Origin: an uncultured Eubacteriales bacterium
Lineage (GTDB): Bacteria > Bacillota > Clostridia > Oscillospirales > Acutalibacteraceae
Assembly: GCA_949293815.1 (NCBI GenBank)
Contig: CASFEZ010000017.1
Coordinates: 1-48,863, forward strand
Direction: 5' to 3'
Length of the DNA stretch: 48,863 bases
The notes beneath the pieces were generated by a model, which ran no database searches, was not told the origin of the DNA, and saw only the letters and a program-made list of their open reading frames with translations. Each line of letters starts with the position of its first letter. The first letter of the stretch is position 1. Position numbers and translations under genes: made by a program. Below are positions 18,735 through 26,426 of this stretch, in pieces.

Positions 18735-19187
18735 ATGAAAAGAATTGCCAGTTTTGAAGTGGATCACAACACCCTGCTGCCCGGGATTTATATTTCCCGG
18801 CAGGACGGGGATATTACCACCTATGACATCCGTATGCGCCGGCCGAATAAGGAGCCGGTGATGGCAAACGATGCGATTCACACCATTGAGCATTTGTTTG
18901 CCACCTTTGTGCGCAACAGCGCGTCCTCGGACAAAATTATTTATTTCGGTCCCATGGGCTGCCGCACCGGCTGCTATTTTCTGGTGCGGGATATGCCGGA
19001 GCAGGACGCCATTGACCTGATTCGGCAGGCCTTTGCCTTTATCGCCGCCTACGAGAGAGAGATTCCCGGCGCATCCGAAAAGGAGTGCGGCAACTGGCGG
19101 GAACACTCCCTTTCGGGCGCGCAACAGGAAGCAAAACGCTTTCTGCCGGTCATTCAAAATTGGTCGGCAGAGCGGTTGCAATATTAA
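18735..19187 (+). CDS. luxS: S-ribosylhomocysteine lyase LuxS
   Basis: A 150-residue metalloenzyme that splits S-ribosylhomocysteine into homocysteine and DPD, the precursor of autoinducer-2. The metal-binding HTIEH is at 49-53 and the third ligand is C118 in KECGNW. The catalytic cysteine is C76 in FGPMGCRTGC. All expected residues are present and the length is normal for Firmicutes (150-157). GCGAGGAG precedes the ATG. It lies between recG and a GH78 rhamnosidase whose ribosome site begins about ten bases after the luxS stop. No pfs or methyl-cycle gene is next to it. Confidence 0.96.
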   Translation: MKRIASFEVDHNTLLPGIYISRQDGDITTYDIRMRRPNKEPVMANDAIHTIEHLFATFVRNSASSDKIIYFGPMGCRTGCYFLVRDMPEQDAIDLIRQAFAFIAAYEREIPGASEKECGNWREHSLSGAQQEAKRFLPVIQNWSAERLQY

Positions 19188-19209
19188 AAAATTAACGGAG
19201 GGTGTACAC

Positions 19210-21420
19210 ATGAACAGCATCTATCAGGCACATTGGATCAAAGCGGCAAAAAATACCAATCCCTGCGTGCCGGAATTTTTCCGCGACTTTTCGCTGCGCG
19301 GCGAAGTGAAGCGGGCGGAACTGAATATCACCGCGCTGGGCGTATTTTATGCACAGCTGAACGGCAAAAAAATCGGCGACGACATTTTTGCTCCCGGTTG
19401 GACCAGCTATACGCACCGGCTGCAATACATGACCTATGATGCAACGGGTCTGTTGCAGCAAAACAACCATCTGTCCGTGTGTGTGGGGCGCGGCTGGCGG
19501 TTCCACAAGCTTAAAGCATGGGGCAATAAGCAAATTGCGCCGGACGGCGCGGCGCTGCTCTGCGCGCTGACCGTAACCTATACGGACGGCACCGAGGAAA
19601 CCATTCTGTCCGATGAAAACTGGTTTGTCAGAAGAACCGCCACCGTTTACAACGATATGTACAACGGCGAAACCTACGATGCGACAAAGCGTCCCGGGAA
19701 AGCATCACCGGCAGTTTGTTTCTCTTATTCCAAAAAAATCCTGCTCCCGCTGGAAGGTGTTCCGGTCAAAGAGCATGAAATATTTGATAATCCAAAAAAA
19801 ATCATCACCCCAAAAGGCGAAACGGTTCTGGACTTCGGGCAGGAGCTGACCGGCTATGTACAGATTCATGTGCATGGTAAAAAAGGCGACCGGCTGACGG
19901 TCAAGCATTTTGAGGTTTTGGACAAAGACGGCAATGTCTATACCGAAAATTTACGCGCCGCGAAGCAGACCGTGTGTGTGATTTGCAGCGGTACAGACTT
20001 TCTGTATCAGCCAAAGTACACCTTCTATGGGTTCCGGTATATTCAGATAGAGGGCATCGATGAGGTGAACCCGGCGGATTTTAAGGCCATTGCCGTATAT
20101 TCCGATATCAAACAGACCAGCAGCTTTTCCTGCTCGGTGGATTTATTGAATCAGCTCTACCACAATGTTCTTTGGGGACAAAAAGGGAATTTTCTGGATG
20201 TACCCACCGACTGCCCCCAGCGGGATGAACGCTTGGGCTGGACGGGGGACGCGCAGATTTTCGCCCGCACCGCTGCCATCAATTTTGATGTGGAAAAATT
20301 CTTTGAAAAATGGCTGTCTGACCTGGCATCGGAGCAAACGCCCGATGGCGAAATTCCCTGCATCAGCCCTGCCCACTACAGCAGAATTTGCCTGTCCAGC
20401 GCGGCCTGGTCCGACGCCGCCGTTATCATTCCCTGGCAGATGTATCTGGCCTACGGCAATTTGAAAAATTTGGAAAAAGCCTATCCCATGATGAAAAAAT
20501 ATGTGGATTTTATGGCCTCCTGCTGCGAAAAGAATGCGGAAGCAACCGATTTGGACTTTGTTCACCCTTGGAAAGAGGGCTTTCATTACGGCGACTGGCT
20601 GGCGCTGGATCAGCCGGACCCGGAGGATTCCAACGGTCGCACCAATAAAGGCTTGATTGCCACCGCATACCTTGCTTACGATTTGTGCATTTTAATCAAA
20701 ACCGGCAAGCTGCTGGGACAGGAAATGTCATACTATGAAAAACTTTACGAGGATACCGTTCGCTTTTTCCGCACAGAATATATGCAGAACGGCAGAACCA
20801 TTCAGGACACCCAAACCGCACCGGTGCTGGCTCTGTTTTTCAATCTGACCGACGACGCCGCAGCCACCGGCGCGCAGCTGGCGGAATATGTGCAGAAGGC
20901 GGGACACCTGACCACCGGCTTTGTGGGCACGGCTTATTTACTGCACGCGCTGAGCTTGGCAGGACGGGACGATTTGGCGGTATCGCTGCTGCTGAGAACC
21001 GAGTATCCCTCCTGGCTCTATCCGGTCACAAAGGGCGCAACCACGGTCTGGGAGCGCTGGAACGGCATACACCCCGATGGGCATTTTGCCAATAAAAAAA
21101 TGAACTCGTTCAATCACTATGCCTACGGTGCGGTATTCGACTGGATTTTCAGCCGTCTGGCAGGCATCAACCCCTGCGAGGAAGCGCCGGGCTACCGGCA
21201 TATCCGGTTTACGCCCATGCCGGATGCGCGCGTTGCGTGGCTGAATTGTTCGAAACAAACCGCATACGGCGAAGTGAAATCTGCCTACCGGCTACAGGAC
21301 GGCATCTGGCACTTTGTATTCACCGTGCCGGAAGGCTGCACCGCCGAAGCGGAGCTTTTCGGAAAAACCTATCCTTTGCACAGCGGCGAAAATAACCTGT
21401 CTGCCGCCCAAACGGCATAA
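19210..21420 (+). CDS. Alpha-L-rhamnosidase, GH78, cytoplasmic
   Basis: A 736-residue glycosidase with no signal peptide, so it acts on imported rhamnosides. An N-terminal beta-sandwich (about 1-270, from LNITALGVFYAQLNGKKIG) precedes the (alpha/alpha)6 catalytic barrel. The barrel carries the family motif DCPQRDERLGWTGD near residues 333-346 with the likely acid Glu, then IPWQMYLAYG, WERWNGIHPDG and SFNHYAYGAVFDW. A C-terminal beta domain begins near GYRHIRFTPMP. The start is ATG 19210, behind GGAGGGTG, which begins about ten bases after the luxS stop. Its place at the end of a fakA-recG-luxS operon is unusual. No rhamnose-catabolic gene is seen in the window. Confidence 0.93.
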   Translation: MNSIYQAHWIKAAKNTNPCVPEFFRDFSLRGEVKRAELNITALGVFYAQLNGKKIGDDIFAPGWTSYTHRLQYMTYDATGLLQQNNHLSVCVGRGWRFHKLKAWGNKQIAPDGAALLCALTVTYTDGTEETILSDENWFVRRTATVYNDMYNGETYDATKRPGKASPAVCFSYSKKILLPLEGVPVKEHEIFDNPKKIITPKGETVLDFGQELTGYVQIHVHGKKGDRLTVKHFEVLDKDGNVYTENLRAAKQTVCVICSGTDFLYQPKYTFYGFRYIQIEGIDEVNPADFKAIAVYSDIKQTSSFSCSVDLLNQLYHNVLWGQKGNFLDVPTDCPQRDERLGWTGDAQIFARTAAINFDVEKFFEKWLSDLASEQTPDGEIPCISPAHYSRICLSSAAWSDAAVIIPWQMYLAYGNLKNLEKAYPMMKKYVDFMASCCEKNAEATDLDFVHPWKEGFHYGDWLALDQPDPEDSNGRTNKGLIATAYLAYDLCILIKTGKLLGQEMSYYEKLYEDTVRFFRTEYMQNGRTIQDTQTAPVLALFFNLTDDAAATGAQLAEYVQKAGHLTTGFVGTAYLLHALSLAGRDDLAVSLLLRTEYPSWLYPVTKGATTVWERWNGIHPDGHFANKKMNSFNHYAYGAVFDWIFSRLAGINPCEEAPGYRHIRFTPMPDARVAWLNCSKQTAYGEVKSAYRLQDGIWHFVFTVPEGCTAEAELFGKTYPLHSGENNLSAAQTA

Positions 21421-21745
21421 GTTTTATTTCTCTGGTAAACAGGCTTCCCTGTTTGCAATCCGGCATTCGCAAAACAAGACAGCAAATGCTTCTACACAGG
21501 CGGCGCAGGCGCATCTTTTTCGTCTGCGCCGACCGTTTCACAACAAAAGGGCAACCGGTTCCCTGTGCAAAAGCACCGGCTGCACCCCGGCAATCCCCCC
21601 TGTTTTATCCGCGAAACGAGCGAAGATTTGTTCGCTCACATTCGGCAGAATTTGTAATTTGGCGTGAAACATTTTGACAAATCTTACAAAATTGATAGCG
21701 GTGTGAAAAAATTGTAAAAAAATACTTTTCTTCAAGGGGAAATCA
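21421..21745. other. Non-coding gap before murA with three hairpins
   Basis: No credible gene. It holds three perfect stem-loops: AAACAGG/CCTGTTT (21437-21454), CGGCGCAG/CTGCGCCG (21501-21531) and GAGCGAA/TTCGCTC (21618-21637). None is followed by a good T-run, so they may be weak terminators of the GH78 transcript or remains of one. Confidence 0.5.
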
Positions 21746-21754
21746 TGGTATACT
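21746..21754 (+). promoter_or_regulatory. Extended -10 promoter of murA
   Basis: TGG directly before TATACT (21749-21754) gives an extended -10 element. The -35 hexamer at 17 bases (TTTTCT) is poor. Transcription would start near 21761 and give a leader of about 145 bases. Confidence 0.5.
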
Positions 21755-21778
21755 ATTTACGATAATCAGGTAAAAAGC

Positions 21779-21882
21779 GACCGAACGGCGATTGGATTCT
21801 ATGAGGTTTATTTGATTCGGTCTGAAAAATCGGTACCAGTTTTCAGTATTTTCAAAATCCAAAGATTCGCTTTGGTTGGTAC
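21779..21882 (+). other. Structured murA 5' leader
   Basis: Nested perfect pairings: GACCGAA (21779-21785) with TTCGGTC (21816-21822), GTACCA (21833-21838) with TGGTAC (21877-21882), and inside the latter CCAAAG (21859-21864) with CTTTGG (21870-21875). The last arm ends seven bases before the ribosome site AAGGAAG. No match to a riboswitch I know. Confidence 0.45.
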
Positions 21883-21905
21883 ATAGAATTAAGGAAGTGC
21901 AGCTT

Positions 21906-23207
21906 TTGGAAAAGTTTATGATAAATGGCGGTCGCCGCCTGGTTGGAGCTGTGGACATCAGCGGCGCGAAAAACGCCGCGCTTGCGATTATTCCCGCCAC
22001 CGTTCTGGCCGAGGGCAAGTGCCGTATCGAAAATATACCGGATATTCGGGATGTGCGGCTGATGATGGACATCATTCGCCATCTTGGCGCATCCGTTAAA
22101 CAAGTGAACCGCAACACCTACGAAATTGACACCACCTATATTGCGTCGGAAACCGTACCGGACGCCATGGCAAGAAAAATGCGTGCCTCGTATTATTTTA
22201 TCGGTGCGCTTTTGGGGCGTGCCGGGAAAGCCGAGGTGGCCATGCCCGGCGGCTGCAATTTCGGCGTGCGCCCCATTGACCAGCATATTAAAGGCTTCGA
22301 GGCGCTGGGCGCCAGAGTCCGCACCGAAAACGCCGTGATTAAGGCCACGACCCGTGAGCTTTTGGGCGGCGCGGTTTATTTTGATTTGGTCAGCGTAGGC
22401 GCGACCATCAATGTGATGCTGGCGGCTGTAAAAGCCAAAGGCTTAACCATTATTGAAAACGCCGCCAAAGAACCGCATATCGTCGATTTGGCAAACTTTT
22501 TGAACCTGATGGGCGCGGATGTACGCGGCGCCGGCACCGATGTGATTAAAATCCGCGGCGTGGATTCGATGCACGGCTGCGATTATTCCATTATTCCCGA
22601 TCAAATTGAAGCGGGCACCTATATGGTTGCAGCTGCCGCCACCGGCGGAGATGTATTGATTCGCAATGTCATCCCGAAACACCTGGATTCCATTAGCGCA
22701 AAATTGGTGGAAAGCGGCGTACAGATTGAAGAATTTGACGACAGTGTGCGTGTAACCGCCAACGGTCGGCTGCTGAAATGCAATATTAAAACCATGCCCC
22801 ACCCCGGATTTCCTACGGATATGCAGCCCCAGTTCGCCGCCATGCTCTCGATTGCGGAGGGCACCAGCATTATCTCGGAGGGCATTTGGGACAATCGGTT
22901 CCGCTATGTCGAGCAGCTTTTGCGCATGGGTGCTTCCATTCAGGTAGAAGGCAAGGCGGCCATTATTGAGGGCGTTCCTCAGCTGAAAGGCGCGCCGGTA
23001 CGGGCAGACGATTTGCGCGCGGGCGCGGCGATGGTTATTGCCGGATTGGTTGCCAGCGGCACAACCACCATAGAAGATATTCACCTGATTGAACGCGGCT
23101 ATGAAAACATTCTCGGCAAACTGACCGCCCTGGGCGCGGACATCAGCCGTATTCAGGACGATGACGACACCCCGGCGCGGGTGATTCCCATGGTCAGTTC
23201 CCTGTAA
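21906..23207 (+). CDS. murA: UDP-N-acetylglucosamine 1-carboxyvinyltransferase MurA
   Basis: A 433-residue enzyme that transfers enolpyruvate to UDP-GlcNAc, the first committed step of peptidoglycan synthesis. Marks are ISGAKNAAL near the start and the catalytic loop GGCNFGVRPIDQHIKGFEAL, with the fosfomycin-target cysteine C117 and the following Arg kept. C-terminal TDMQPQFAAMLSIAEG and DLRAGAAMVIAG close the two lobes. The start is taken as TTG 21906, because AAGGAAG ends nine bases upstream and the protein then opens with the usual MEKF. An in-frame TTG at 21876 has no such site. A partial, diverged copy of its catalytic-loop region lies on the other strand at 24194-24268. Confidence 0.95.
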   Translation: MEKFMINGGRRLVGAVDISGAKNAALAIIPATVLAEGKCRIENIPDIRDVRLMMDIIRHLGASVKQVNRNTYEIDTTYIASETVPDAMARKMRASYYFIGALLGRAGKAEVAMPGGCNFGVRPIDQHIKGFEALGARVRTENAVIKATTRELLGGAVYFDLVSVGATINVMLAAVKAKGLTIIENAAKEPHIVDLANFLNLMGADVRGAGTDVIKIRGVDSMHGCDYSIIPDQIEAGTYMVAAAATGGDVLIRNVIPKHLDSISAKLVESGVQIEEFDDSVRVTANGRLLKCNIKTMPHPGFPTDMQPQFAAMLSIAEGTSIISEGIWDNRFRYVEQLLRMGASIQVEGKAAIIEGVPQLKGAPVRADDLRAGAAMVIAGLVASGTTTIEDIHLIERGYENILGKLTALGADISRIQDDDDTPARVIPMVSSL

Positions 23208-23223
23208 CGGAATGCATGATTTC

Positions 23224-23248
23224 GCCGGACAGCCTGTCCGGCTTTTTT
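23224..23248 (+). terminator. Terminator of murA
   Basis: GCCGGACAG, one unpaired base and CTGTCCGGC (23224-23242), followed by six T. Strong. Confidence 0.9.
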
Positions 23249-23307
23249 GATGGCGCAAAACAGCGCTTTCGCCTGCCAGAGCCGAGCGGGCAATTTCATT
23301 TTATCGA

Positions 23308-23336
23308 TTGACAAATCCCCGCCGGTTTGTTAAACT
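23308..23336 (+). promoter_or_regulatory. Promoter of tRNA-Arg
   Basis: Perfect TTGACA at 23308-23313, a 17-base spacer and TAAACT at 23331-23336, placing the start of transcription about 14 bases before the tRNA. Confidence 0.8.
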
Positions 23337-23356
23337 GTTTTTTACAAAAAGTCTTT

Positions 23357-23431
23357 GCCTCCTTAGTTAAATGGATATAATAAACCCCTCCTAAGGGTTT
23401 GTTGTGAGTTCGATTCTCGCAGGGGGCGCCA
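23357..23431 (+). tRNA. tRNA-Arg (anticodon CCU)
   Basis: A full cloverleaf. Acceptor GCCTCCT pairs with AGGGGGC (one G-T pair). The anticodon stem AACCC/GGGTT encloses CTCCTAA, giving anticodon CCT, which reads AGG. The T arm is GTGAG-TTCGATT-CTCGC. CCA is encoded at the 3' end (23429-23431). It is followed at once by a strong terminator, then by a gene-poor scar, so its 3' end is a plausible old integration site. Confidence 0.93.
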
Positions 23432-23434
23432 AAA

Positions 23435-23470
23435 GCCGGAAACCTGAAAACGCAGGTTTCCGGCTTGTTT
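23435..23470 (+). terminator. Terminator of tRNA-Arg
   Basis: GCCGGAAACCTG (23435-23446) pairs over 12 bases with CAGGTTTCCGGC (23453-23464), followed by TTGTTTTC. Confidence 0.88.
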
Positions 23471-23632
23471 TCTTGCTTTTGATTCCCAGAAAAATTACAA
23501 ACATTGTTTGAGACCATTACATAAAAACGCGCAGATAAACATAAAATGGGAATAGGCATTGATTATACTGGTTCCGTGATAGAATGTTATTACTAAAAAG
23601 CGTGCAAATGCACAAAAATGGGGACTATAATA

Positions 23633-23788
23633 ATGGAAATTCAAAGAGATGCTTACCTACAGCAGCTGGTTCTGCGGAAAGACAATGGCATGATAAAAGT
23701 AATTACCGGCATTCGCAGATGCGGTAAATCCTTGTCCCTTTCCAGCGATATTGCAACTTATTTTTTATGCACATTATCTAACATCTAA
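23633..23788 (+). pseudogene. Truncated AAA_14/DUF4143-type ATPase
   Basis: A 51-codon frame from ATG 23633. The first about 34 residues read as the start of an ATPase of the AAA_14 + DUF4143 family: EIQRDAYLQQLV, then VITGIRRCGKS, a Walker A (P-loop). Such proteins are usually about 400 residues. Here similarity stops right after the P-loop serine, and the frame runs out in unrelated sequence ending in TAA at 23786-23788. No Walker B, arginine finger or nuclease-like domain remains, so it should be inactive. It butts against the convergent DUF4926-like gene with no gap. It looks like the 5' scrap of a gene cut by recombination beside the tRNA. Confidence 0.7.
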
Positions 23789-23974
23789 TTAGCCATGCAT
23801 GACAAGTTCCAACACATCAATTGGCGTTGTAAATACATCTATGGTATCGCCATTTGAATCTAAAAATTCTACCTCAAAATAAGTGCCATCATATTCTAAA
23901 ACAATAGTGCCTTCCGTTCCAGCAGATAGTCCGTTGAATTCCTTAGTCAGCTTGACTACATCTAATTCTCTCAT
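23789..23974 (-). CDS. Small DUF4926-like protein, possible immunity partner
   Basis: A 61-residue acidic protein: ELDVVKLTKEFNGLSAG, TEGTIVLEYDG, FEVEFLD, PIDVLELV. This is the pattern of DUF4926, a small SH3-like beta-barrel (VV.L....L..G..GTIV and Y.VEF). AAAGGAAAA precedes the ATG. It starts three bases after the stop codon of the toxin-like tip upstream on the same strand. From memory, DUF4926 genes often sit next to small toxin-like domains; I could not check this. The gene is intact and may still be made. Codon use is AT-rich compared with its neighbours, consistent with transfer. It has no visible promoter of its own. Confidence 0.65.
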   Translation of the reverse strand: MRELDVVKLTKEFNGLSAGTEGTIVLEYDGTYFEVEFLDSNGDTIDVFTTPIDVLELVMHG

Positions 23975-23977
23975 TGC

Positions 23978-24271
23978 TTATTTTCCTTTCTTATCGGGAT
24001 AGACAGTTACTATCTTGTATGTAGTTCTGCCATTGTCTTTTTGTATAACAACTACCACATTGACGCTAACAGATTCACCGTCTTTACTTGTTAATTTTGC
24101 ATTATAGATGTGTTTGATGCCAAATTGAGTTGTCTCGCTTTTGGTAGGTATTTTTCCTATAAGAGAAGCTACGACATTTTTATGAAATGCTTTCGTGCGA
24201 ACCTTCGCACCCAGGGTCTCGAAACCCTTGATATGCTGGTCAATGGGGCACTCACCTAAATTACAGCCGTT
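23978..24271 (-). pseudogene. Orphan toxin-like C-terminal tip fused to a murA fragment, no start codon
   Basis: An open frame on the minus strand ending in TAA at 23978. Its first part (24268-24194) reads GCNLGECPIDQHIKGFETL and GAKVRT, clearly the MurA catalytic-loop region; it matches murA at 22251-22325 in 59 of 75 bases. It then changes without a break into about 70 residues unlike MurA, ending TTYKIVTVYPDKKGK after strand-rich sequence (YNAKLTSKDGESVSVNVVVV). The ending resembles short polymorphic-toxin tips such as DUF6883, but that is weak. There is no in-frame ATG and no ribosome site, and the frame stays open back to the pyrI stop, so it is probably silent. MurA Arg120 is Cys here. 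Confidence 0.6.
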
Positions 24272-24290
24272 GACTTCGCTTTTTATGCAA

Positions 24291-24330
24291 AAAATCCGAG
24301 GACAGCCATTTTTTGGCGTTCTCGGATTTT
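24291..24330 (-). terminator. Terminator of the pyr operon
   Basis: Minus-strand AAATCCGAG and CTCGGATTT (plus-strand 24292-24300 and 24321-24329) form the stem, and a T-run follows on the minus strand. It lies just downstream of pyrI. Confidence 0.82.
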
Positions 24331-24337
24331 TCTTTTT

Positions 24338-24769
24338 TCAGTCCAAGGTCTTATTTTTCGCCTTGCTTTCGCAGTAAATGCAGCGGTAGATGCGTTTTTC
24401 CCGGTCGGTGAGTTTGAAGACCTGGGGCAGCTCCTGTTCGGTGGAGGTGATGCAGCGGGGGTTGGTGCAGCGGATGACGCCGGTGACATATTCGGGGATA
24501 TCCAGATGCTTGCGCTTGATGGTTTTGCCGTCGCGAATGATATTGATGGTCACATCCGGGTCAATGTAGCTGACCGCGTCAAAATTCAAATCGATGACCT
24601 TATCGATTTTGATGATGTCCTTTTTGCCCATTTTTACGCTGTCCGCGTTCTTGATGATGGCCACCGAACAGTCCAGCTCCGCCAAATTCAAGATATTATA
24701 CAGCGTCATACCCTTACCGGCGGTGATATGGTCGATGACAATGCCGTTATTGATGGGATTGATTAACAT
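24338..24769 (-). CDS. pyrI: Aspartate carbamoyltransferase regulatory subunit
   Basis: A 143-residue regulatory chain that binds CTP or ATP and tunes the PyrB trimer. The N-terminal nucleotide-binding domain begins INNGIVIDHITAGKG. The C-terminal zinc domain has its four cysteines at 101, 106, 130 and 133 (CTNPRC and CIYC), which hold the contact to PyrB. Last gene of the pyr operon, 14 bases after pyrB, followed by a terminator. A separate PyrI indicates an allosteric, E. coli-like ATCase rather than the unregulated Bacillus type. Confidence 0.95.
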   Translation of the reverse strand: MLINPINNGIVIDHITAGKGMTLYNILNLAELDCSVAIIKNADSVKMGKKDIIKIDKVIDLNFDAVSYIDPDVTINIIRDGKTIKRKHLDIPEYVTGVIRCTNPRCITSTEQELPQVFKLTDREKRIYRCIYCESKAKNKTLD

Positions 24770-24783
24770 TTGTCGCGCCCCTT

Positions 24784-25701
24784 TCAGTCGATTTCCAAAA
24801 GGCGCAGAATCAGCGCCATGCGGATGTATTTGCCGTAAAGTGCCTGTTTGAAATAGCAGGCGCGGGGGTCGCTGTCAACCCGAACGGAGATTTCATTGAC
24901 CCTGGGCAGCGGGTGCAGAATGGACAGGTCTGCCCTGGCCTTTTCCAGCTTTTCGGGGGTTAAAATATAGCTGTCACGCAGGCGGATATAGTCCGCTTCG
25001 TTGAAGAAGCGTTCCCGCTGGACGCGGGTCATATACAAAATATCCAATTCGGGCAGCGACTCTTCCAGTGCCTGGGTTTCGCGGAAGTCAATCTTCTTTT
25101 TTTGCAGCTCGTGTCTGAGGTATTCAGGAATCCGCAGCTCCTCGGGGGAGATGAGCACAAAACGCACCCCCTCATAGCGGGACATGGCGTTCAGAAGCGA
25201 ATGGACAGTTCTGCCGAACTTCAAATCGCCGCAAAAGCCTATGGTCATATCCGCGAGCCTGCCCTTCTCGCACTGTATGGTCAACAGGTCGGTCAGGGTC
25301 TGGGTGGGGTGGTTGTGACCGCCGTCCCCGGCGTTGATAACCGGGATGGAGGCGTTCATGGACGCCACCAGCGGCGCACCCTCCTTATAATGGCGCATGG
25401 CGATGATATCTGCGTAGCAGCTAATCATTTTAGCGGTATCAGCAACGCTTTCGCCCTTGGAAGCAGAGGAGCTCTGCGCCTCGGAAAACCCCAGCACATG
25501 ACCGCCCAGCTCGTACATGGCCGCCTCAAAGCTCAGGCGGGTACGGGTAGATGGCTCATAGAACAGGGTCGCCAGCTTTTTGCCGCGACATTTTTCGCTG
25601 TAATTTTGCGGTTTTTCCATAATGTCGCGGGCTTTGACAATCAGTTCGTCAATCTCTTCAACCGACAAATCCAGTATATCTATCAGATGTTTCATTTGCA
25701 T
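24784..25701 (-). CDS. pyrB: Aspartate carbamoyltransferase catalytic subunit
   Basis: A 305-residue enzyme joining carbamoyl phosphate and aspartate. The carbamoyl-phosphate motif STRTRLSFE is at 51-59. [17 protein letters not shown] supplies the HPTQ loop, and [12 protein letters not shown] and [10 protein letters not shown] lie in the aspartate domain. The start is the ATG at 25701 (MQMKHL), directly behind AGGAAAGAG. The open frame runs on upstream to 25884 inside pyrE, but those residues are not ATCase-like. It is separated from pyrE by 79 bases holding an inverted repeat. Confidence 0.96.
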   Translation of the reverse strand: MQMKHLIDILDLSVEEIDELIVKARDIMEKPQNYSEKCRGKKLATLFYEPSTRTRLSFEAAMYELGGHVLGFSEAQSSSASKGESVADTAKMISCYADIIAMRHYKEGAPLVASMNASIPVINAGDGGHNHPTQTLTDLLTIQCEKGRLADMTIGFCGDLKFGRTVHSLLNAMSRYEGVRFVLISPEELRIPEYLRHELQKKKIDFRETQALEESLPELDILYMTRVQRERFFNEADYIRLRDSYILTPEKLEKARADLSILHPLPRVNEISVRVDSDPRACYFKQALYGKYIRMALILRLLEID

Positions 25702-25743
25702 TCTCTTTCCTGTTAAAATAGGGAACCACCGGCGGCTTTCGCA

Positions 25744-25780
25744 GGTAAACGCTGCGCCTCCGATGAAAGCACCGTTTACC
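25744..25780 (-). other. Hairpin between pyrE and pyrB
   Basis: GGTAAACG (25744-25751) and CGTTTACC (25773-25780) are a perfect inverted repeat right after the pyrE stop codon. There is no T-run, so it is more likely an RNA processing or stability element than a terminator. A GCTTTC/GAAAGC pairing could compete. Confidence 0.4.
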
Positions 25781-26416
25781 TTACGCCTGAATCCAGCTTT
25801 CGTCCGACGGGTTATCCCGGAAGCGCTTGAGCTTTGCCACATCCTCGGGGGCGATATAGCCGGTTTCGGCGGCGACCTCGGCAATCACATCAAAATTGGT
25901 CAGGCTGACATTTTTTACATTGGCAGCCGCTAAGCGCTCAATGCCTTTTTTCATGCCGTAGGTGAAAATGCTGACAATGCCCAACACCTCAGCGCCCGCT
26001 TCCCGCAGCACCTCGACCACTTCCAGCACACTGCCGGCGGTAGAAATCAAATCTTCCACCACTACAACCTTTTGACCTTTTTCCAGCTTCCCCTCAATCT
26101 GGTTGCCCCGACCGTGGTCCTTATGACCGGAGCGCACATAGCCCATCGGCAGCCCCATAATATGGGCGGTAATCGCGGCATGGGCAATCCCGGCGGTGCT
26201 GGTGCCCATCAGCACTTCGCACTCCGGGTACTGGGCGCGAATGGTTTCCGCCAGGGCATTCTCCACATCATTTCGCACGGCGGGGGCGGTCAGGGTCAGA
26301 CGATTATCGCAATACACCGGGCTTTTGATGCCGCTGGCCCAGGTAAAGGGCTCGTTGGGGCGGAAGAACACCGCCTGAATGGACAATAAATCTTTGGCAA
26401 TCTGTTTTTCTATCAT
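25781..26416 (-). CDS. pyrE: Orotate phosphoribosyltransferase
   Basis: A 211-residue enzyme making OMP from orotate and PRPP. The PRPP-binding loop [13 protein letters not shown] is intact. [14 protein letters not shown] and [17 protein letters not shown] match the substrate and flexible-loop regions. AAGGAGAAAG precedes the ATG. It starts 10 bases after pyrF, so the two last UMP enzymes are translated side by side. Confidence 0.96.
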   Translation of the reverse strand: MIEKQIAKDLLSIQAVFFRPNEPFTWASGIKSPVYCDNRLTLTAPAVRNDVENALAETIRAQYPECEVLMGTSTAGIAHAAITAHIMGLPMGYVRSGHKDHGRGNQIEGKLEKGQKVVVVEDLISTAGSVLEVVEVLREAGAEVLGIVSIFTYGMKKGIERLAAANVKNVSLTNFDVIAEVAAETGYIAPEDVAKLKRFRDNPSDESWIQA

Positions 26417-26426
26417 AACTTTCTCC

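Noticed and set aside
19033-19209. N-terminal extension of the rhamnosidase
   Set aside because: It overlaps luxS in another frame; ATG 19210 has a strong ribosome site and gives a standard GH78 beginning.
21421-21735. Small open frames downstream of the rhamnosidase on both strands
   Set aside because: Low-complexity, Cys/Arg-rich translations with no ribosome site; the region is better read as non-coding with hairpins.
23357-24338. A second att copy (duplicate of the tRNA-Arg 3' end) bounding the scar
   Set aside because: I looked for repeats of the tRNA 3' segment in the following few kilobases and saw none, so an intact integrated element cannot be claimed.
25702-25884. N-terminal extension of pyrB
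   Set aside because: The extra residues overlap pyrE in another frame, are not ATCase-like, and a good ribosome site fixes the start at 25701.
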